From Flavobacterium plurextorum (GTDB taxonomy: Bacteria > Bacteroidota > Bacteroidia > Flavobacteriales > Flavobacteriaceae): a DNA stretch of 64,000 nt. The position numbers and the translations under genes were made by a program. The DNA lies in assembly GCF_002217395.1 (NCBI RefSeq), contig NZ_MUHD01000004.1, positions 124,001 through 188,000 on the forward strand, read 5' to 3'. This document shows positions 50,929-59,208 of the stretch, one piece after another. Numbering within the stretch: the first letter of the stretch is position 1; each line of letters starts with the position of its first letter. The notes under the pieces were generated by a model. That model was given only the letters and a program-made list of their open reading frames with translations, made no database searches and was not told the origin of the DNA.

Positions 50929-51993
50929 ATGAAAAGAAAACTAATCATGTTATCAACTTTGCTATTGATAACAATTGGAGCATTTGCTCAAAAAGATAGA
51001 ATAAAAGAAGCGCAGTCCTTGTATGAGAAAGGAAAAAGCCAAGAAGCTTTGACTATTTTAAATAAAACAGAATATCTTATACTCAATGCTTCTGATGAAG
51101 ATAAATCTGATTATTACTTTTTAAAAGGAAATGTATTAAAGGATTTAGCTGGAAAAAACATTGATGCAGCTAATAATTTTACATTGGCATCACAAGCTTA
51201 TCAGGATGTGTTTTTGTATGAAAACGAATCAGGCAAATTTAAGTTTACTATCAAAGCAAATTTGGCACTAAAAGAAATGAAATCTAATTTGGTCAATGGA
51301 GCAATGACAGATTTTAATGCCGGTAAATTTAAAGAAAGTGCAGAGAAAAGTTATAAGGTTTATTTGTTTGATAAAAAAGATACACTGAACTTATTTAATG
51401 CAGCATCTTCATCAGTAAATGCCAAGGATTTTGATTCGGCGATAAGATATTACGAGCAGCTAAAAAAAATTAACTTTTCAGGAAAAGGAGTTTTGTACTA
51501 CGCAACAAACAAGAAAACAAAAGAAGAAGATATGTTTGTTTCGCCAAAAGCCCGAGAAGCCGCTATTCAGCAAGGAGTTTACGAAAAGCCAAGAACAGAA
51601 TCTGTTCCATCAAAAAAGATTGAAATTAATAATAACCTGGCTTATTCTTATCTCGAAAAGAAAGACTATTCTAAAGCTGAAATGATTTATAATTATGTTT
51701 TGGAATTGAATCCGAATTATATCGACGCTTATATAAATTTAGCCTACTTAAAATTGCAGCAGAAAAAAGATTTATCTGATGAAATATCGGCTTTAGGAAC
51801 CACGCCTGCAGAAATGAAGAAATATGATAAATTGAGTGCTGTAAAAGATGATGTAACCCGCAGTGCGATTCCGTATTTAAAGAAAGTGCTTACTATTGAA
51901 CCAAAAAATTCAGAAGCTACAAAAACGCTTTTAGGAGTTTACAGATCGCTTGATATGACAAAAGAATATAATGCGTTAAAAGGCAGTATGTAA
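50929..51993 (+). CDS. Exported TPR-repeat protein
   Basis: The 354-residue protein has a signal peptide (LIMLSTLLLITIGAFAQ) followed by tetratricopeptide repeats, seen as 'RIKEAQSLYEKGKSQEALTILNK', 'ALKEMKSNLVNGAMTDFNAGKFKESAEKSYKVY', 'LFNAASSSVNAKDFDSAIRYYEQL' and 'NNLAYSYLEKKDYSKAEMIYNYVLELNPNYIDAYINLAYLKLQQ'. TPRs are scaffolds for protein binding, here in the periplasm or outer envelope. No catalytic domain is present. It is a single-gene unit with a long upstream region and the terminator at 52021-52056. Confidence 0.85.
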   Translation: MKRKLIMLSTLLLITIGAFAQKDRIKEAQSLYEKGKSQEALTILNKTEYLILNASDEDKSDYYFLKGNVLKDLAGKNIDAANNFTLASQAYQDVFLYENESGKFKFTIKANLALKEMKSNLVNGAMTDFNAGKFKESAEKSYKVYLFDKKDTLNLFNAASSSVNAKDFDSAIRYYEQLKKINFSGKGVLYYATNKKTKEEDMFVSPKAREAAIQQGVYEKPRTESVPSKKIEINNNLAYSYLEKKDYSKAEMIYNYVLELNPNYIDAYINLAYLKLQQKKDLSDEISALGTTPAEMKKYDKLSAVKDDVTRSAIPYLKKVLTIEPKNSEATKTLLGVYRSLDMTKEYNALKGSM

Positions 51994-52020
51994 TTTTTAA
52001 GGTGTAAAGAAATAAAGATA

Positions 52021-52056
52021 AAAAAGGCACAAAGGTTTTAAACTTTGTGCCTTTTT
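52021..52056. terminator. Bidirectional terminator
   Basis: AAAAAGGCACAAAG (52021-52034) pairs perfectly with CTTTGTGCCTTTTT (52043-52056). It sits between the convergent TPR and nth genes and touches the nth stop codon. Confidence 0.87.
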
Positions 52057-52713
52057 CTATTTTGTCACTTTTGTCATTTCTTCAATAATCGATTTTTTTC
52101 CAACTGTTTTTGTTATAATGTCTTTTTCTAAACTCCAGCCTCGAGCAGGCGAATATTCACGTCCATACCAAATAATCTGTAAGTGCAGATCATTCCATAT
52201 TTCTTTAGGGAACAATCGTTTAGCATCTTTTTCAGTTTGCGTAACATTTTTTCCATTCGAAAGATTCCATCTGTACATCAATCTATGTATATGTGTATCT
52301 ACAGGAAAGGCGGGAACTCCAAAAGCTTGAGACATTACAACACTCGCTGTTTTATGACCAACAGCTGGTAATTCTTCTAGTGCTTCAAAACTTTGCGGAA
52401 CTTCACCATTGTGTTTTTCAATTAAAATTTCAGACAAACCATGAATTCCTTTAGATTTCATTGGAGATAAACCGCATGGTCGAATGATTTCTTTGATTTC
52501 TTCTACAGACATTTTTACCATATCATACGGATTGTCAGCTTTTGCAAACAAAAGAGGAGTAATTTGATTGACACGAACATCAGTACATTGTGCCGAAAGT
52601 AATACAGCGATTAATAAAGTATAAGGATCTTTATGATCAAGCGGTACAGGTATAGTAGGGTAGAGTTCTTTTAAAGTGTTTATAACAAATTGCACGCGAG
52701 CTTCTTTATTCAT
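52057..52713 (-). CDS. nth: Endonuclease III (Nth) lacking the iron-sulfur cluster loop
   Basis: The 218-residue protein is a base-excision repair DNA glycosylase/AP lyase. The helix-hairpin-helix with catalytic Lys121 ('LEELPAVGHKTASVV') and Asp139 ('FPVDTHIHRLMYR') is intact, as is 'LLSAQCTDVRVN'. The C-terminal loop that in E. coli Nth binds a 4Fe-4S cluster with four cysteines is absent: after 'WYGREYSPARGW' no cysteine occurs, and the protein contains only Cys43 and Cys80. A cluster-free member is therefore expected. Confidence 0.93.
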   Translation of the reverse strand: MNKEARVQFVINTLKELYPTIPVPLDHKDPYTLLIAVLLSAQCTDVRVNQITPLLFAKADNPYDMVKMSVEEIKEIIRPCGLSPMKSKGIHGLSEILIEKHNGEVPQSFEALEELPAVGHKTASVVMSQAFGVPAFPVDTHIHRLMYRWNLSNGKNVTQTEKDAKRLFPKEIWNDLHLQIIWYGREYSPARGWSLEKDIITKTVGKKSIIEEMTKVTK

Positions 52714-52823
52714 TTCCTTATTTTTAAAGACGTAAAAATAATGAATTATAAGTTATGAGTTAAGAGTTGTCGTTATCTTTGTTTAATCAATAATCTGAAA
52801 TTTAAAATTTAAAATAAAAAGAT

Positions 52824-53276
52824 ATGACAACATTAAAAGCCGGCGATAAAGCACCAAGTTTTTCAGGAATAGATCAAGACGGGAAGTTACATAAACTAGC
52901 AGATTATACTGGAAAAAAATTAGTAGTTTTCTTTTATCCAAAAGCAAGTACACCTGGATGTACGGCTGAAGCTTGTGATTTGAGAGATAATTTTGAACGT
53001 TTTAAAGCTAATAATTATGAGCTTTTGGGTGTGAGTGCAGATAGTCAGAAAGCACAATTAAAATTTAAAGATAAATACGAATTTCCTTTTCCGTTATTGG
53101 CAGATGAAGATAAATCGGTAATCAATGCATTTGGAGTTTGGGGACCAAAAAAGTTCATGGGAAGAGAATATGACGGAATTCACAGAACAACTTTCGTAAT
53201 TAATGAACAGGGAATTATTGAAGAAGTAATCGAAAAAGTAAAAACAAAAGAACACGCTGCACAGATTTTGAAATAG
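52824..53276 (+). CDS. bcp: Thioredoxin-dependent thiol peroxidase (Bcp/PrxQ)
   Basis: The 150-residue peroxiredoxin carries the peroxidatic Cys and resolving Cys in 'KASTPGCTAEACDLRDNF', five residues apart as in the PrxQ group, and the conserved 'FPLLADEDKSVINAFGVWGPKKFMGREYDGIHRTTFVI'. It reduces hydrogen peroxide and alkyl hydroperoxides with electrons from thioredoxin, in the cytoplasm (no signal peptide). A -7-like TATCTTTG at 52774-52781 precedes it. Monocistronic. Confidence 0.96.
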   Translation: MTTLKAGDKAPSFSGIDQDGKLHKLADYTGKKLVVFFYPKASTPGCTAEACDLRDNFERFKANNYELLGVSADSQKAQLKFKDKYEFPFPLLADEDKSVINAFGVWGPKKFMGREYDGIHRTTFVINEQGIIEEVIEKVKTKEHAAQILK

Positions 53277-53309
53277 TATTATTGTGGTAAAATTAAAAGC
53301 TAGAACAAA

Positions 53310-53335
53310 AAAAAGTCCCAATAAGGGACTTTTTT
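53310..53335. terminator. Bidirectional terminator
   Basis: AAAAAGTCCC (53310-53319) pairs perfectly with GGGACTTTTT (53325-53334), with a 5-base loop, between the convergent bcp gene and the gene ending at 53338. Confidence 0.85.
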
Positions 53336-53337
53336 AA

Positions 53338-54798
53338 TTAAGCATTTTGTTCTAATTCTGTTTGAGGATGATATCCAAACAAGTGGTGTTCTTTTATAAT
53401 TTCTGCAATACCCGGCGGAAGCATATGTTCCCATCCCTTTTTGCCTTGATTGATCATTTTTAAAATCTCGCGAGAAAAAACCTCTAAGTTGTGCGGGTCG
53501 TAATCTGTAATGTCAACCACTTTTCCGTTGAATTTGAAGAACTTGTAAAGTTCTTTCATTCTAGGATGTACTTTTAAATTAGTTGAATTCATTAATTCTC
53601 CATTTTCATCCAGCATTGGATAAAGGAAAACTTTCATATCTCTGTAGAATAATTTTCCGAAAGCCTCTAGAATTCCACCGCTTAAGTGTCTGTAATACTT
53701 CTCGTCAAAAATATCGACAAGGTTATTTACACCCATTGCTAATCCCATACGAGCTTTGGTATAGTTAGCAAAATATTCAACCACTTTATAGTATTCTTGG
53801 AAATTCGAAATCATTACCGTTTGACCAAGTGAGCAAAGTAATTCGGCTCTGTCCATAAAGTCGCGTTCGTCGATTTCACCGTCAGAACGTAAATTCGAAA
53901 GTGTAATTTCGAAAATAACCAATGTATTATCTTTTTCAACTTTGTTTTCTTCAAGAAACATCTTCAACGATTTCTCGTACATGTCCATGTTTACCTTTGT
54001 AACCGGGCGAAAACTTCCTCTTAAAGCTAAAAGGTTCTTTTTGTACAAAATGGCAGCCGGCAAAATGTTTTTTCCTTCAGGATTAAACATAACCGCGTCA
54101 GTCATTCCGTTTTTAACCAATTGTAAGCTCATCAAACGATTGTCAACATCAGCAAAACGAGGACCAGAGAAATTGATAGTATCGATTTCTAATTGATCTT
54201 TGTCTAAGTGATCGTATAAATATCGAAGTAAACGTTTTGGATCATTATATTTGTAAAAAGCACCGTAAATTAAGTTTACACCTAAAATTCCTAGTGTTTC
54301 TTGTTGTAATCTAGCGTCAGTTTCTCTAAAACGAATGTGAAGAATAATTTCGTTATAAGCTTCGTCTGGTTCAATTTGGTATCTAATTCCTACCCAGCCG
54401 TGTCCTTTAAATTGTTTCGCAAAATCTATAGTTGCAACTGTATTTGCATAACTAAAGAAAAGTTTTGTGGGATGTTTTTCTCTGCTTAAACGCTCTTCGA
54501 TGATTTGTCCTTCGAGAGTTAACATCTTTTTTAAACGTTCTTCGGTTACGTAACGGCCGTCAGTTTCAATTCCGTAAATAGCATCACTAAAATCTTTGTC
54601 ATAGGCAGACATAGCTTTTGCAATAGTTCCTGAAGAACCTCCGGATCTGAAAAAATGTCTAACTGTCTCTTGTCCAGCGCCAATTTCTGCAAATGTTCCG
54701 TAAATGTTTTCGTTTAAATTAATGCGTAAAGCTTTGTCTTTTATAGAGGGAATCTGTTCGATGACCTTGTCACCTTTGAGTTTTATTTCTGTACCCAT
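53338..54798 (-). CDS. Conserved Bacteroidota protein of unknown function (486 aa)
   Basis: The 486-residue soluble protein opens with 'KALRINLNENIYGTFAEIGAGQETVRHFFRSGGSSGTIAKAMSAYDKDFSDAIYG', a remarkably conserved text in Bacteroidota. Some databases label the family nicotinate-nucleotide adenylyltransferase. I see no (H/T)xGH nucleotidyltransferase motif near the N-terminus, so the label is unsupported. It has no signal peptide or transmembrane helix. 'GAGQETVRHFFRSGGSSGT' could bind a phosphate. A divergent promoter pair (54821-54828 minus, 54863-54870 plus) lies between it and the MBL gene. Confidence 0.7.
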   Translation of the reverse strand: MGTEIKLKGDKVIEQIPSIKDKALRINLNENIYGTFAEIGAGQETVRHFFRSGGSSGTIAKAMSAYDKDFSDAIYGIETDGRYVTEERLKKMLTLEGQIIEERLSREKHPTKLFFSYANTVATIDFAKQFKGHGWVGIRYQIEPDEAYNEIILHIRFRETDARLQQETLGILGVNLIYGAFYKYNDPKRLLRYLYDHLDKDQLEIDTINFSGPRFADVDNRLMSLQLVKNGMTDAVMFNPEGKNILPAAILYKKNLLALRGSFRPVTKVNMDMYEKSLKMFLEENKVEKDNTLVIFEITLSNLRSDGEIDERDFMDRAELLCSLGQTVMISNFQEYYKVVEYFANYTKARMGLAMGVNNLVDIFDEKYYRHLSGGILEAFGKLFYRDMKVFLYPMLDENGELMNSTNLKVHPRMKELYKFFKFNGKVVDITDYDPHNLEVFSREILKMINQGKKGWEHMLPPGIAEIIKEHHLFGYHPQTELEQNA

Positions 54799-54820
54799 TT
54801 TATTTTAAATAGATTTGTTA

Positions 54821-54828
54821 CAAAGTTA
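54821..54828 (-). promoter_or_regulatory. -7 promoter element of the gene at 53338-54798
   Basis: TAACTTTG on the minus strand matches TAnnTTTG and lies 22 bp before the ATG at 54798. No clear -33 element is visible. Confidence 0.4.
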
Positions 54829-54862
54829 GTAAATTAGGCTTCTAATGAAAGAGAAATAATCC

Positions 54863-54870
54863 TATTTTTG
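54863..54870 (+). promoter_or_regulatory. -7 promoter element of the MBL hydrolase gene
   Basis: TATTTTTG matches TAnnTTTG and lies 18 bp before the TTG start at 54889. It is divergent from the element at 54821-54828. Confidence 0.4.
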
Positions 54871-54888
54871 TAAAAAAATTAAGTTCAA

Positions 54889-55653
54889 TTGAAGGTCTAT
54901 TTTTTAGGTACTGGTACTTCTCAAGGCATTCCGATTATCGGAGTGGATCATCCTGTTTGCAAAAGCACTGACGCTAAGGACAAAAGGCTCCGAGTATCCA
55001 TTTGGATTACTTGGAACGAGCACTCATTTGTAATCGATTGCGGTCCTGATTTCAGACAGCAAATGCTTTCCTGCGGATGTCGTAAACTCGACGCTATTTT
55101 ATTTACGCATGAACACGCAGATCATACTGCAGGTTTAGACGATATTCGTCCGTTTAATTTTAGACAGGGCGAAATTCCAATTTACGGACATGAGCGTGTG
55201 TTAGGTAATTTAAGACGCCGTTTTGATTATGTTTTCGAAACGGTAAATAAATATCCCGGCGCACCAAGCGTTAAAACTATCGAAGTCGAAAATGACAAAC
55301 CTTTTGCCGTTGGTGATAAAATAGCGATTCCAATAAATGTAATGCACGGTGATTTGCAGGTTTTTGGATATAGAATCGATGATTTTGCTTATCTAACAGA
55401 TGTAAAAACAATTGAAACTGCCGAAGTCGAAAAACTTAAAGGATTAAAAGTTTTAGTTGTGAATGCTTTACGTGTTGAGCCTCACGATACACATTTTAAC
55501 TTACAAGAAGCACTTGATTTTATTAATCTCGTAAAACCCGAAAAGGCTTATTTAACACATATCAGCCATGTTTTAGGTTTTCATGAAGAAGTACAGAAAC
55601 AACTGCCCGAAAATGTATTCCTGGCTTACGATAACTTAGAAATTACAATTTAA
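54889..55653 (+). CDS. MBL-fold metallohydrolase (PhnP-like)
   Basis: The start is a TTG at 54889. No ATG precedes the first strand KVYFLGTGTSQGIPIIG. The 254-residue protein has the metal-binding motif HxHxDH in 'LFTHEHADHTAGLDDIRPFN', a further His in 'INVMHGDLQ', and the closing His in 'YLTHISHVLGFHEEVQ'. The opening 'GTGTSQGIP..G..HPVCKSTD' and the DDIRPF segment are typical of the PhnP subgroup (cyclic phosphodiesterase), related to tRNase Z. No phosphonate genes are nearby, so the substrate is open. Two small genes follow, 13 and 45 bp apart. Confidence 0.9.
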   Translation: MKVYFLGTGTSQGIPIIGVDHPVCKSTDAKDKRLRVSIWITWNEHSFVIDCGPDFRQQMLSCGCRKLDAILFTHEHADHTAGLDDIRPFNFRQGEIPIYGHERVLGNLRRRFDYVFETVNKYPGAPSVKTIEVENDKPFAVGDKIAIPINVMHGDLQVFGYRIDDFAYLTDVKTIETAEVEKLKGLKVLVVNALRVEPHDTHFNLQEALDFINLVKPEKAYLTHISHVLGFHEEVQKQLPENVFLAYDNLEITI

Positions 55654-55666
55654 TTATTCCATAAAA

Positions 55667-56170
55667 ATGAAAAAATCCTTAATGCTTTATCTTTTTATCC
55701 TTGCGATATTAATGAATGTTTTTACGTATATGTTTTATAGCAGCGAAGTAAAATTCGGGCAGGAAAGATATGATAAAACGACTAAAAAGCTAAGAGACAG
55801 TATTCAATTGGTAAAAACGCAATTGGCTGATGCAAATTATTTTTCTCTTGAACATAATGAAAATGCACAAAATTACTTTGATAACAGTGCTTCTGGTGGA
55901 AAAGTAATTTTATTTGAAAAATTGATTCCAGTTGTAACTGAGAAATTATTAGATTTTAACGCAAACCCAAAAGGGAATCCGTATACAGGACAAGATCAAA
56001 TAGGACCAAACAAATTTATTATCAATAAAGTAAAAATTTTAAACCACCGTTGGATTATTGCTGATTACAGCAATGGTGAATTATGGGGAGAAGTCTTGTT
56101 AAAGTATTTTGTTGATAATGATGATAATATTACCTTTGAAGTAAACCAAACTTGGTTGTATCAAAAATAG
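55667..56170 (+). CDS. Membrane-anchored protein with coiled coil, unknown function
   Basis: The 167-residue protein has one N-terminal transmembrane helix (residues 4-25), then a helical charged segment ('ERYDKTTKKLRDSIQLVKTQLADAN') that can form a coiled coil, and a small domain with 'KFIINKVKILNHRWIIADYSNGELWGEVLLKYFVDN'. The topology suggests a periplasmic domain on a single anchor. I do not recognise the family. It lies 13 bp after the MBL gene and is probably cotranscribed. Confidence 0.7.
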   Translation: MKKSLMLYLFILAILMNVFTYMFYSSEVKFGQERYDKTTKKLRDSIQLVKTQLADANYFSLEHNENAQNYFDNSASGGKVILFEKLIPVVTEKLLDFNANPKGNPYTGQDQIGPNKFIINKVKILNHRWIIADYSNGELWGEVLLKYFVDNDDNITFEVNQTWLYQK

Positions 56171-56215
56171 GATTGTGTTATCCTGTTTTTTTATCAATTT
56201 AAATTTAATAGGATT

Positions 56216-56635
56216 ATGAAAAAAATATTTTTGTTTTTGATTATTGCCGGAACATTTTCTTGTGCAAAAAAGGTTTCTCAGGATAAAGTAACTTCTAAAG
56301 AGACAGAAAAAGAAACAGTTGTAGGTGGAGATTCAGATTCTCACGGATGTAAAGCTTCTGCCGGCTACACTTGGTCAACATTAAAAAAAGAATGTATCCG
56401 AATATTTGAAGGTACAAGATTGAACCATGCAGAAGATGGAAAAACATACACCACAGCTGCATATGTTATTTTTGATGGAAACAAAGCAGAGCTTTTTCTT
56501 GATACTCAAAAAGAATCTATCATCTTAGAAAGAAAATCCGAAGGGGATTCTTGGAAAAAAGATGATCTAGAGCTAATTCCGTGGAAAGGTTATGTCTTGA
56601 AAAAAGCTGGAAAGATTGTTTATACAGGACAATAA
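56216..56635 (+). CDS. Small lipoprotein of unknown function
   Basis: The 139-residue precursor has a lipoprotein signal ending GTFSC (Cys16). The mature domain begins 'SHGCKASAGYTWSTLKKECIRIFEGTRL' with two cysteines likely to form a disulfide, followed by a short beta-rich part ('AAYVIFDGNKAELFLDTQKESIILERKS'). The segment 'GCKASAGYTWSTLKKECI' recurs in small exported flavobacterial proteins of unknown role. It is the last gene before the terminator at 56653-56701. Confidence 0.7.
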   Translation: MKKIFLFLIIAGTFSCAKKVSQDKVTSKETEKETVVGGDSDSHGCKASAGYTWSTLKKECIRIFEGTRLNHAEDGKTYTTAAYVIFDGNKAELFLDTQKESIILERKSEGDSWKKDDLELIPWKGYVLKKAGKIVYTGQ

Positions 56636-56652
56636 GTAAAAAAATAAAGAGT

Positions 56653-56702
56653 AAAAAAGTGAGATGTATTTTGGTATTACCATTTTACATCTCACTTTTT
56701 TC
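56653..56702. terminator. Bidirectional terminator
   Basis: AAAAAAGTGAGATGTA (56653-56668) pairs perfectly over 16 bp with TACATCTCACTTTTTT (56686-56701), between convergent genes. Confidence 0.87.
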
Positions 56703-56704
56703 TT

Positions 56705-57349
56705 TTATACCGAAAGCCAATTCTTAAAATCGAAGAAATTTTGTGGCGCAACGCCGTGACCAACAGGATATTCTTTGTAAGTGACAGGAATATTTAGCTT
56801 TTCTAAAATCGCTGGAGTTTTTCTAGCCCATTCAATTGGAATAACTTGATCTACAGTTCCGTGTGAAGCGAATATTTTTAAGTTTTTAAAGTCGTTTTTC
56901 TCAAAACCTTCTTTGATGATTTCTTCATTAAAATAACCGCTCATCGCCACAACTCTCTGAATTTTTTCAGGATAAGAAAGTGCTGTCGCGTAACTTAAGA
57001 TTGAACCTTGGCTAAAACCAATCAAAGTCACATTATTAGCATCAATAGGATAATTAGCAACTAATTCGTCAATAAAATTGGCGATGATATCTCTTGAAGT
57101 TTTTGCTTGTTCATTATCTGAAAATTTATTCTGGTCTGCATCAAAATTGATTGCGTACCACGCGTAAGCACCATATTGTAAATCATAAGGCGCTCTTGCT
57201 GAAATGATATAATAATTATCAGGAAGTTCAGTTGCAAACGAAAATAAGTCGGCTTCATTGCTGCCATAACCGTGTAATAAAAGCAAAAGAGGGTTTTTGT
57301 CTAAAATAACTTTTGGTTCTCTTATTTTATATTCTAAAGATAGATTCAT
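56705..57349 (-). CDS. Alpha/beta hydrolase (carboxylesterase/phospholipase type)
   Basis: The 214-residue cytoplasmic enzyme has the fold and triad of the YpfH/carboxylesterase group: 'LLLLLHGYGSNEADLFSFATELP' at the N-terminus, nucleophile in 'LIGFSQGSILSYATAL', acid in 'SHGTVDQVIPIEWA' and His in 'YPVGHGVAPQNFFDF'. It would hydrolyse short-chain esters or lysophospholipids. The leader upstream (57350-57559) contains decayed cagttttcagt-type repeat text and nothing else I can name. Confidence 0.9.
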   Translation of the reverse strand: MNLSLEYKIREPKVILDKNPLLLLLHGYGSNEADLFSFATELPDNYYIISARAPYDLQYGAYAWYAINFDADQNKFSDNEQAKTSRDIIANFIDELVANYPIDANNVTLIGFSQGSILSYATALSYPEKIQRVVAMSGYFNEEIIKEGFEKNDFKNLKIFASHGTVDQVIPIEWARKTPAILEKLNIPVTYKEYPVGHGVAPQNFFDFKNWLSV

Positions 57350-57559
57350 TTTTTAATTGTGAATTGTTAGTTCTTAGTCTCAGTTTTCAGTTTTCAACTT
57401 TGGCAAAGTTTGTTGGTGATGTTACTGTAGAAAATCTGTTTTTATCCGCGTTCTGCATGCAAAACTGCATCATCCGAGTTCAAATTTTATACGCTGATAA
57501 AACAGATTCGTTAAAGCGAAAACGCTGATCTCAACGAATTTGTTTTTTTTAAATTTAAG

Positions 57560-57886
57560 TTAACCGATAGATTTAAACCATTTTTGAAAAAGTGCTCCCA
57601 CTAACGGAATAGGCTTTGTCTGTCCTTGTATCGCATTAAAAATGCCAAAAGTCCAAAGAATTGAAATGCAGATCCACATTGGAAAAGTGATAAAAAAGCT
57701 GTCAAAATTGCTGATAATTGCTCCAAAAGAAATAAAAGTAAGCGATAATCCTAAAGCTTGACGGATATGAAAAGAAGCAAAGCTGTTTTTGTTTTCAGAA
57801 TTCATAGACATCGCTATCAAAACGCCAATAATTAAAATATAACTGGTAATAGCGATAGATTTTCCTTCTTCAATTGTATTGTTCAT
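57560..57886 (-). CDS. Small Tic20/DUF4870-like membrane protein
   Basis: The ATG at 57886 gives 108 residues. A TTG at 57904 is the alternative. The protein has three or four hydrophobic segments and the family text 'SFHIRQALGLSLTFISFGAI' and 'WTFGIFNAIQGQTKPIPLVG', as in DUF4870/Tic20-like proteins. Function is unknown. The start lies 4 bp after the stop codon of the dihydroorotase homologue, so the two are translationally coupled. Confidence 0.75.
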   Translation of the reverse strand: MNNTIEEGKSIAITSYILIIGVLIAMSMNSENKNSFASFHIRQALGLSLTFISFGAIISNFDSFFITFPMWICISILWTFGIFNAIQGQTKPIPLVGALFQKWFKSIG

Positions 57887-57890
57887 TGTA

Positions 57891-59141
57891 TTATTTTGTA
57901 ACAAGTTGATTTTGATTTAAAATTCCGTACACAGAACCTTTAATTTCAGTTCCTAAAAAAGCAGAATTTTTAGATTTTGAAAGAATATTTTCTTTTGTAA
58001 AAGTCGATTTTCCTTCTGGCGTAAAGAAAGTTAAGTTTGCTATAGAATCTTCGGCAATTGTATTGTTTTCAAGTCCAAAAATAGTTCTTCCAGAAGTTAG
58101 TTTTGAAACTATAGTTTCTAAAGGTAAAACAGTCAATAAAGCTCCAAAAGCACTTTCTAAACCAATAGTTCCATTTTTTGCCGTATCAAATTCCATTTTC
58201 TTGAATTCGATATCAATAGGATTATGGTCTGAAGTAATGATATCGATAGTTCCGTCAGCAATTCCGTTAAGTAAAGCCTGTCTGTCAACTTCAGTACGTA
58301 AAGGCGGAGTAACTTTAAAACGAGTGTCAAAACCATCTAGTTTTTCATCTGTTAAAACTAAATGATGCACAGATGCACTTGCAGTTACGTTTAAACCTTT
58401 TGCTTTAGCTTCTCTAATTAATTGAACTGATTTTGCTGTAGAAATTGTTGGAATATGAAGTTTTCCGCCTGTATATTCCAGTAAAAATAAGTTTCGAGAT
58501 ATTTGAAGTTCTTCGGCTAAATCAGGAATTCCTTTTAATCCTAAACGAGTCGAAACAATTCCTTCGTTTGCAACGCCGTTTCCTTTTATGTTTGGGTCTT
58601 GCGAATAAGTAATTACCAAACCGTCAAAATCCTGAACGTATTGCAAAGCAATTTTTAGCAGATTGGCATTATCAATGCTTTTGTTGTAATCTCCAAAAGC
58701 AACAGCGCCCGCTTTTTTCATGTCAAACAATTCTGCCATATCTTTTCCTTCACTGGCTTTTGTTAAAGCTCCAATTGGGAAAATTTCTGTTGCAAAACCA
58801 TTTGCTTTATTTTTTACAAAATTTACCTGAGACTGATTGTCAATAATAGGGAAGGAGTTTGGCTGAAGAGCAATTGCTGTAAAACCGCTTTTTGCCGCAA
58901 CGTTTAATCCGTTTGCGATAGTTTCTCGGTCCTCATAACCTGGTTCTCCAAGTGAAACACTGCTGTCAAACCATCCTTGAGAAACATGAAGATTATCGAA
59001 TTTTACCTCTGTTGCATTATCATTTGGAAGTGAAACGCCTATTTTTTCTATTAAACCATCTGCAATTAAAAGATCAACAGTCTGGTTATGAAACGGACTT
59101 TTTGAGTCGATAATTTTGGCGCTTTTGATGATTATTTTCAT
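57891..59141 (-). CDS. Dihydroorotase homologue lacking the metal-binding residues
   Basis: The 416-residue protein has the amidohydrolase fold and overall text of class I dihydroorotase (N-terminal 'IIIKSAKIIDSKSPFHNQTVDLLIADGLIEKIG', 'VTASASVHHLVLTDE', 'ITSDHNPIDIEFK'). The metal-binding HxH motif at the first strand is replaced by Ser61-Val-Ser63 ('FDSSVSLGEPG'), with Gly65 in place of the substrate Arg. The 'HAED' and 'HxSH' histidines are also missing ('ITYSQDPN', 'LHIPTIST'). It cannot bind the usual binuclear zinc, so I call it a non-catalytic homologue, analogous to the PyrC-like subunit that stabilises aspartate transcarbamoylase. Active pyrC should lie elsewhere. Confidence 0.9.
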   Translation of the reverse strand: MKIIIKSAKIIDSKSPFHNQTVDLLIADGLIEKIGVSLPNDNATEVKFDNLHVSQGWFDSSVSLGEPGYEDRETIANGLNVAAKSGFTAIALQPNSFPIIDNQSQVNFVKNKANGFATEIFPIGALTKASEGKDMAELFDMKKAGAVAFGDYNKSIDNANLLKIALQYVQDFDGLVITYSQDPNIKGNGVANEGIVSTRLGLKGIPDLAEELQISRNLFLLEYTGGKLHIPTISTAKSVQLIREAKAKGLNVTASASVHHLVLTDEKLDGFDTRFKVTPPLRTEVDRQALLNGIADGTIDIITSDHNPIDIEFKKMEFDTAKNGTIGLESAFGALLTVLPLETIVSKLTSGRTIFGLENNTIAEDSIANLTFFTPEGKSTFTKENILSKSKNSAFLGTEIKGSVYGILNQNQLVTK

Positions 59142-59208
59142 ATGTAGATATTTTGTTGTCGTAAAATGATTTTTGTAAAAAGTGAAACGCCTTTAAATTG
59201 TCGTTAAT

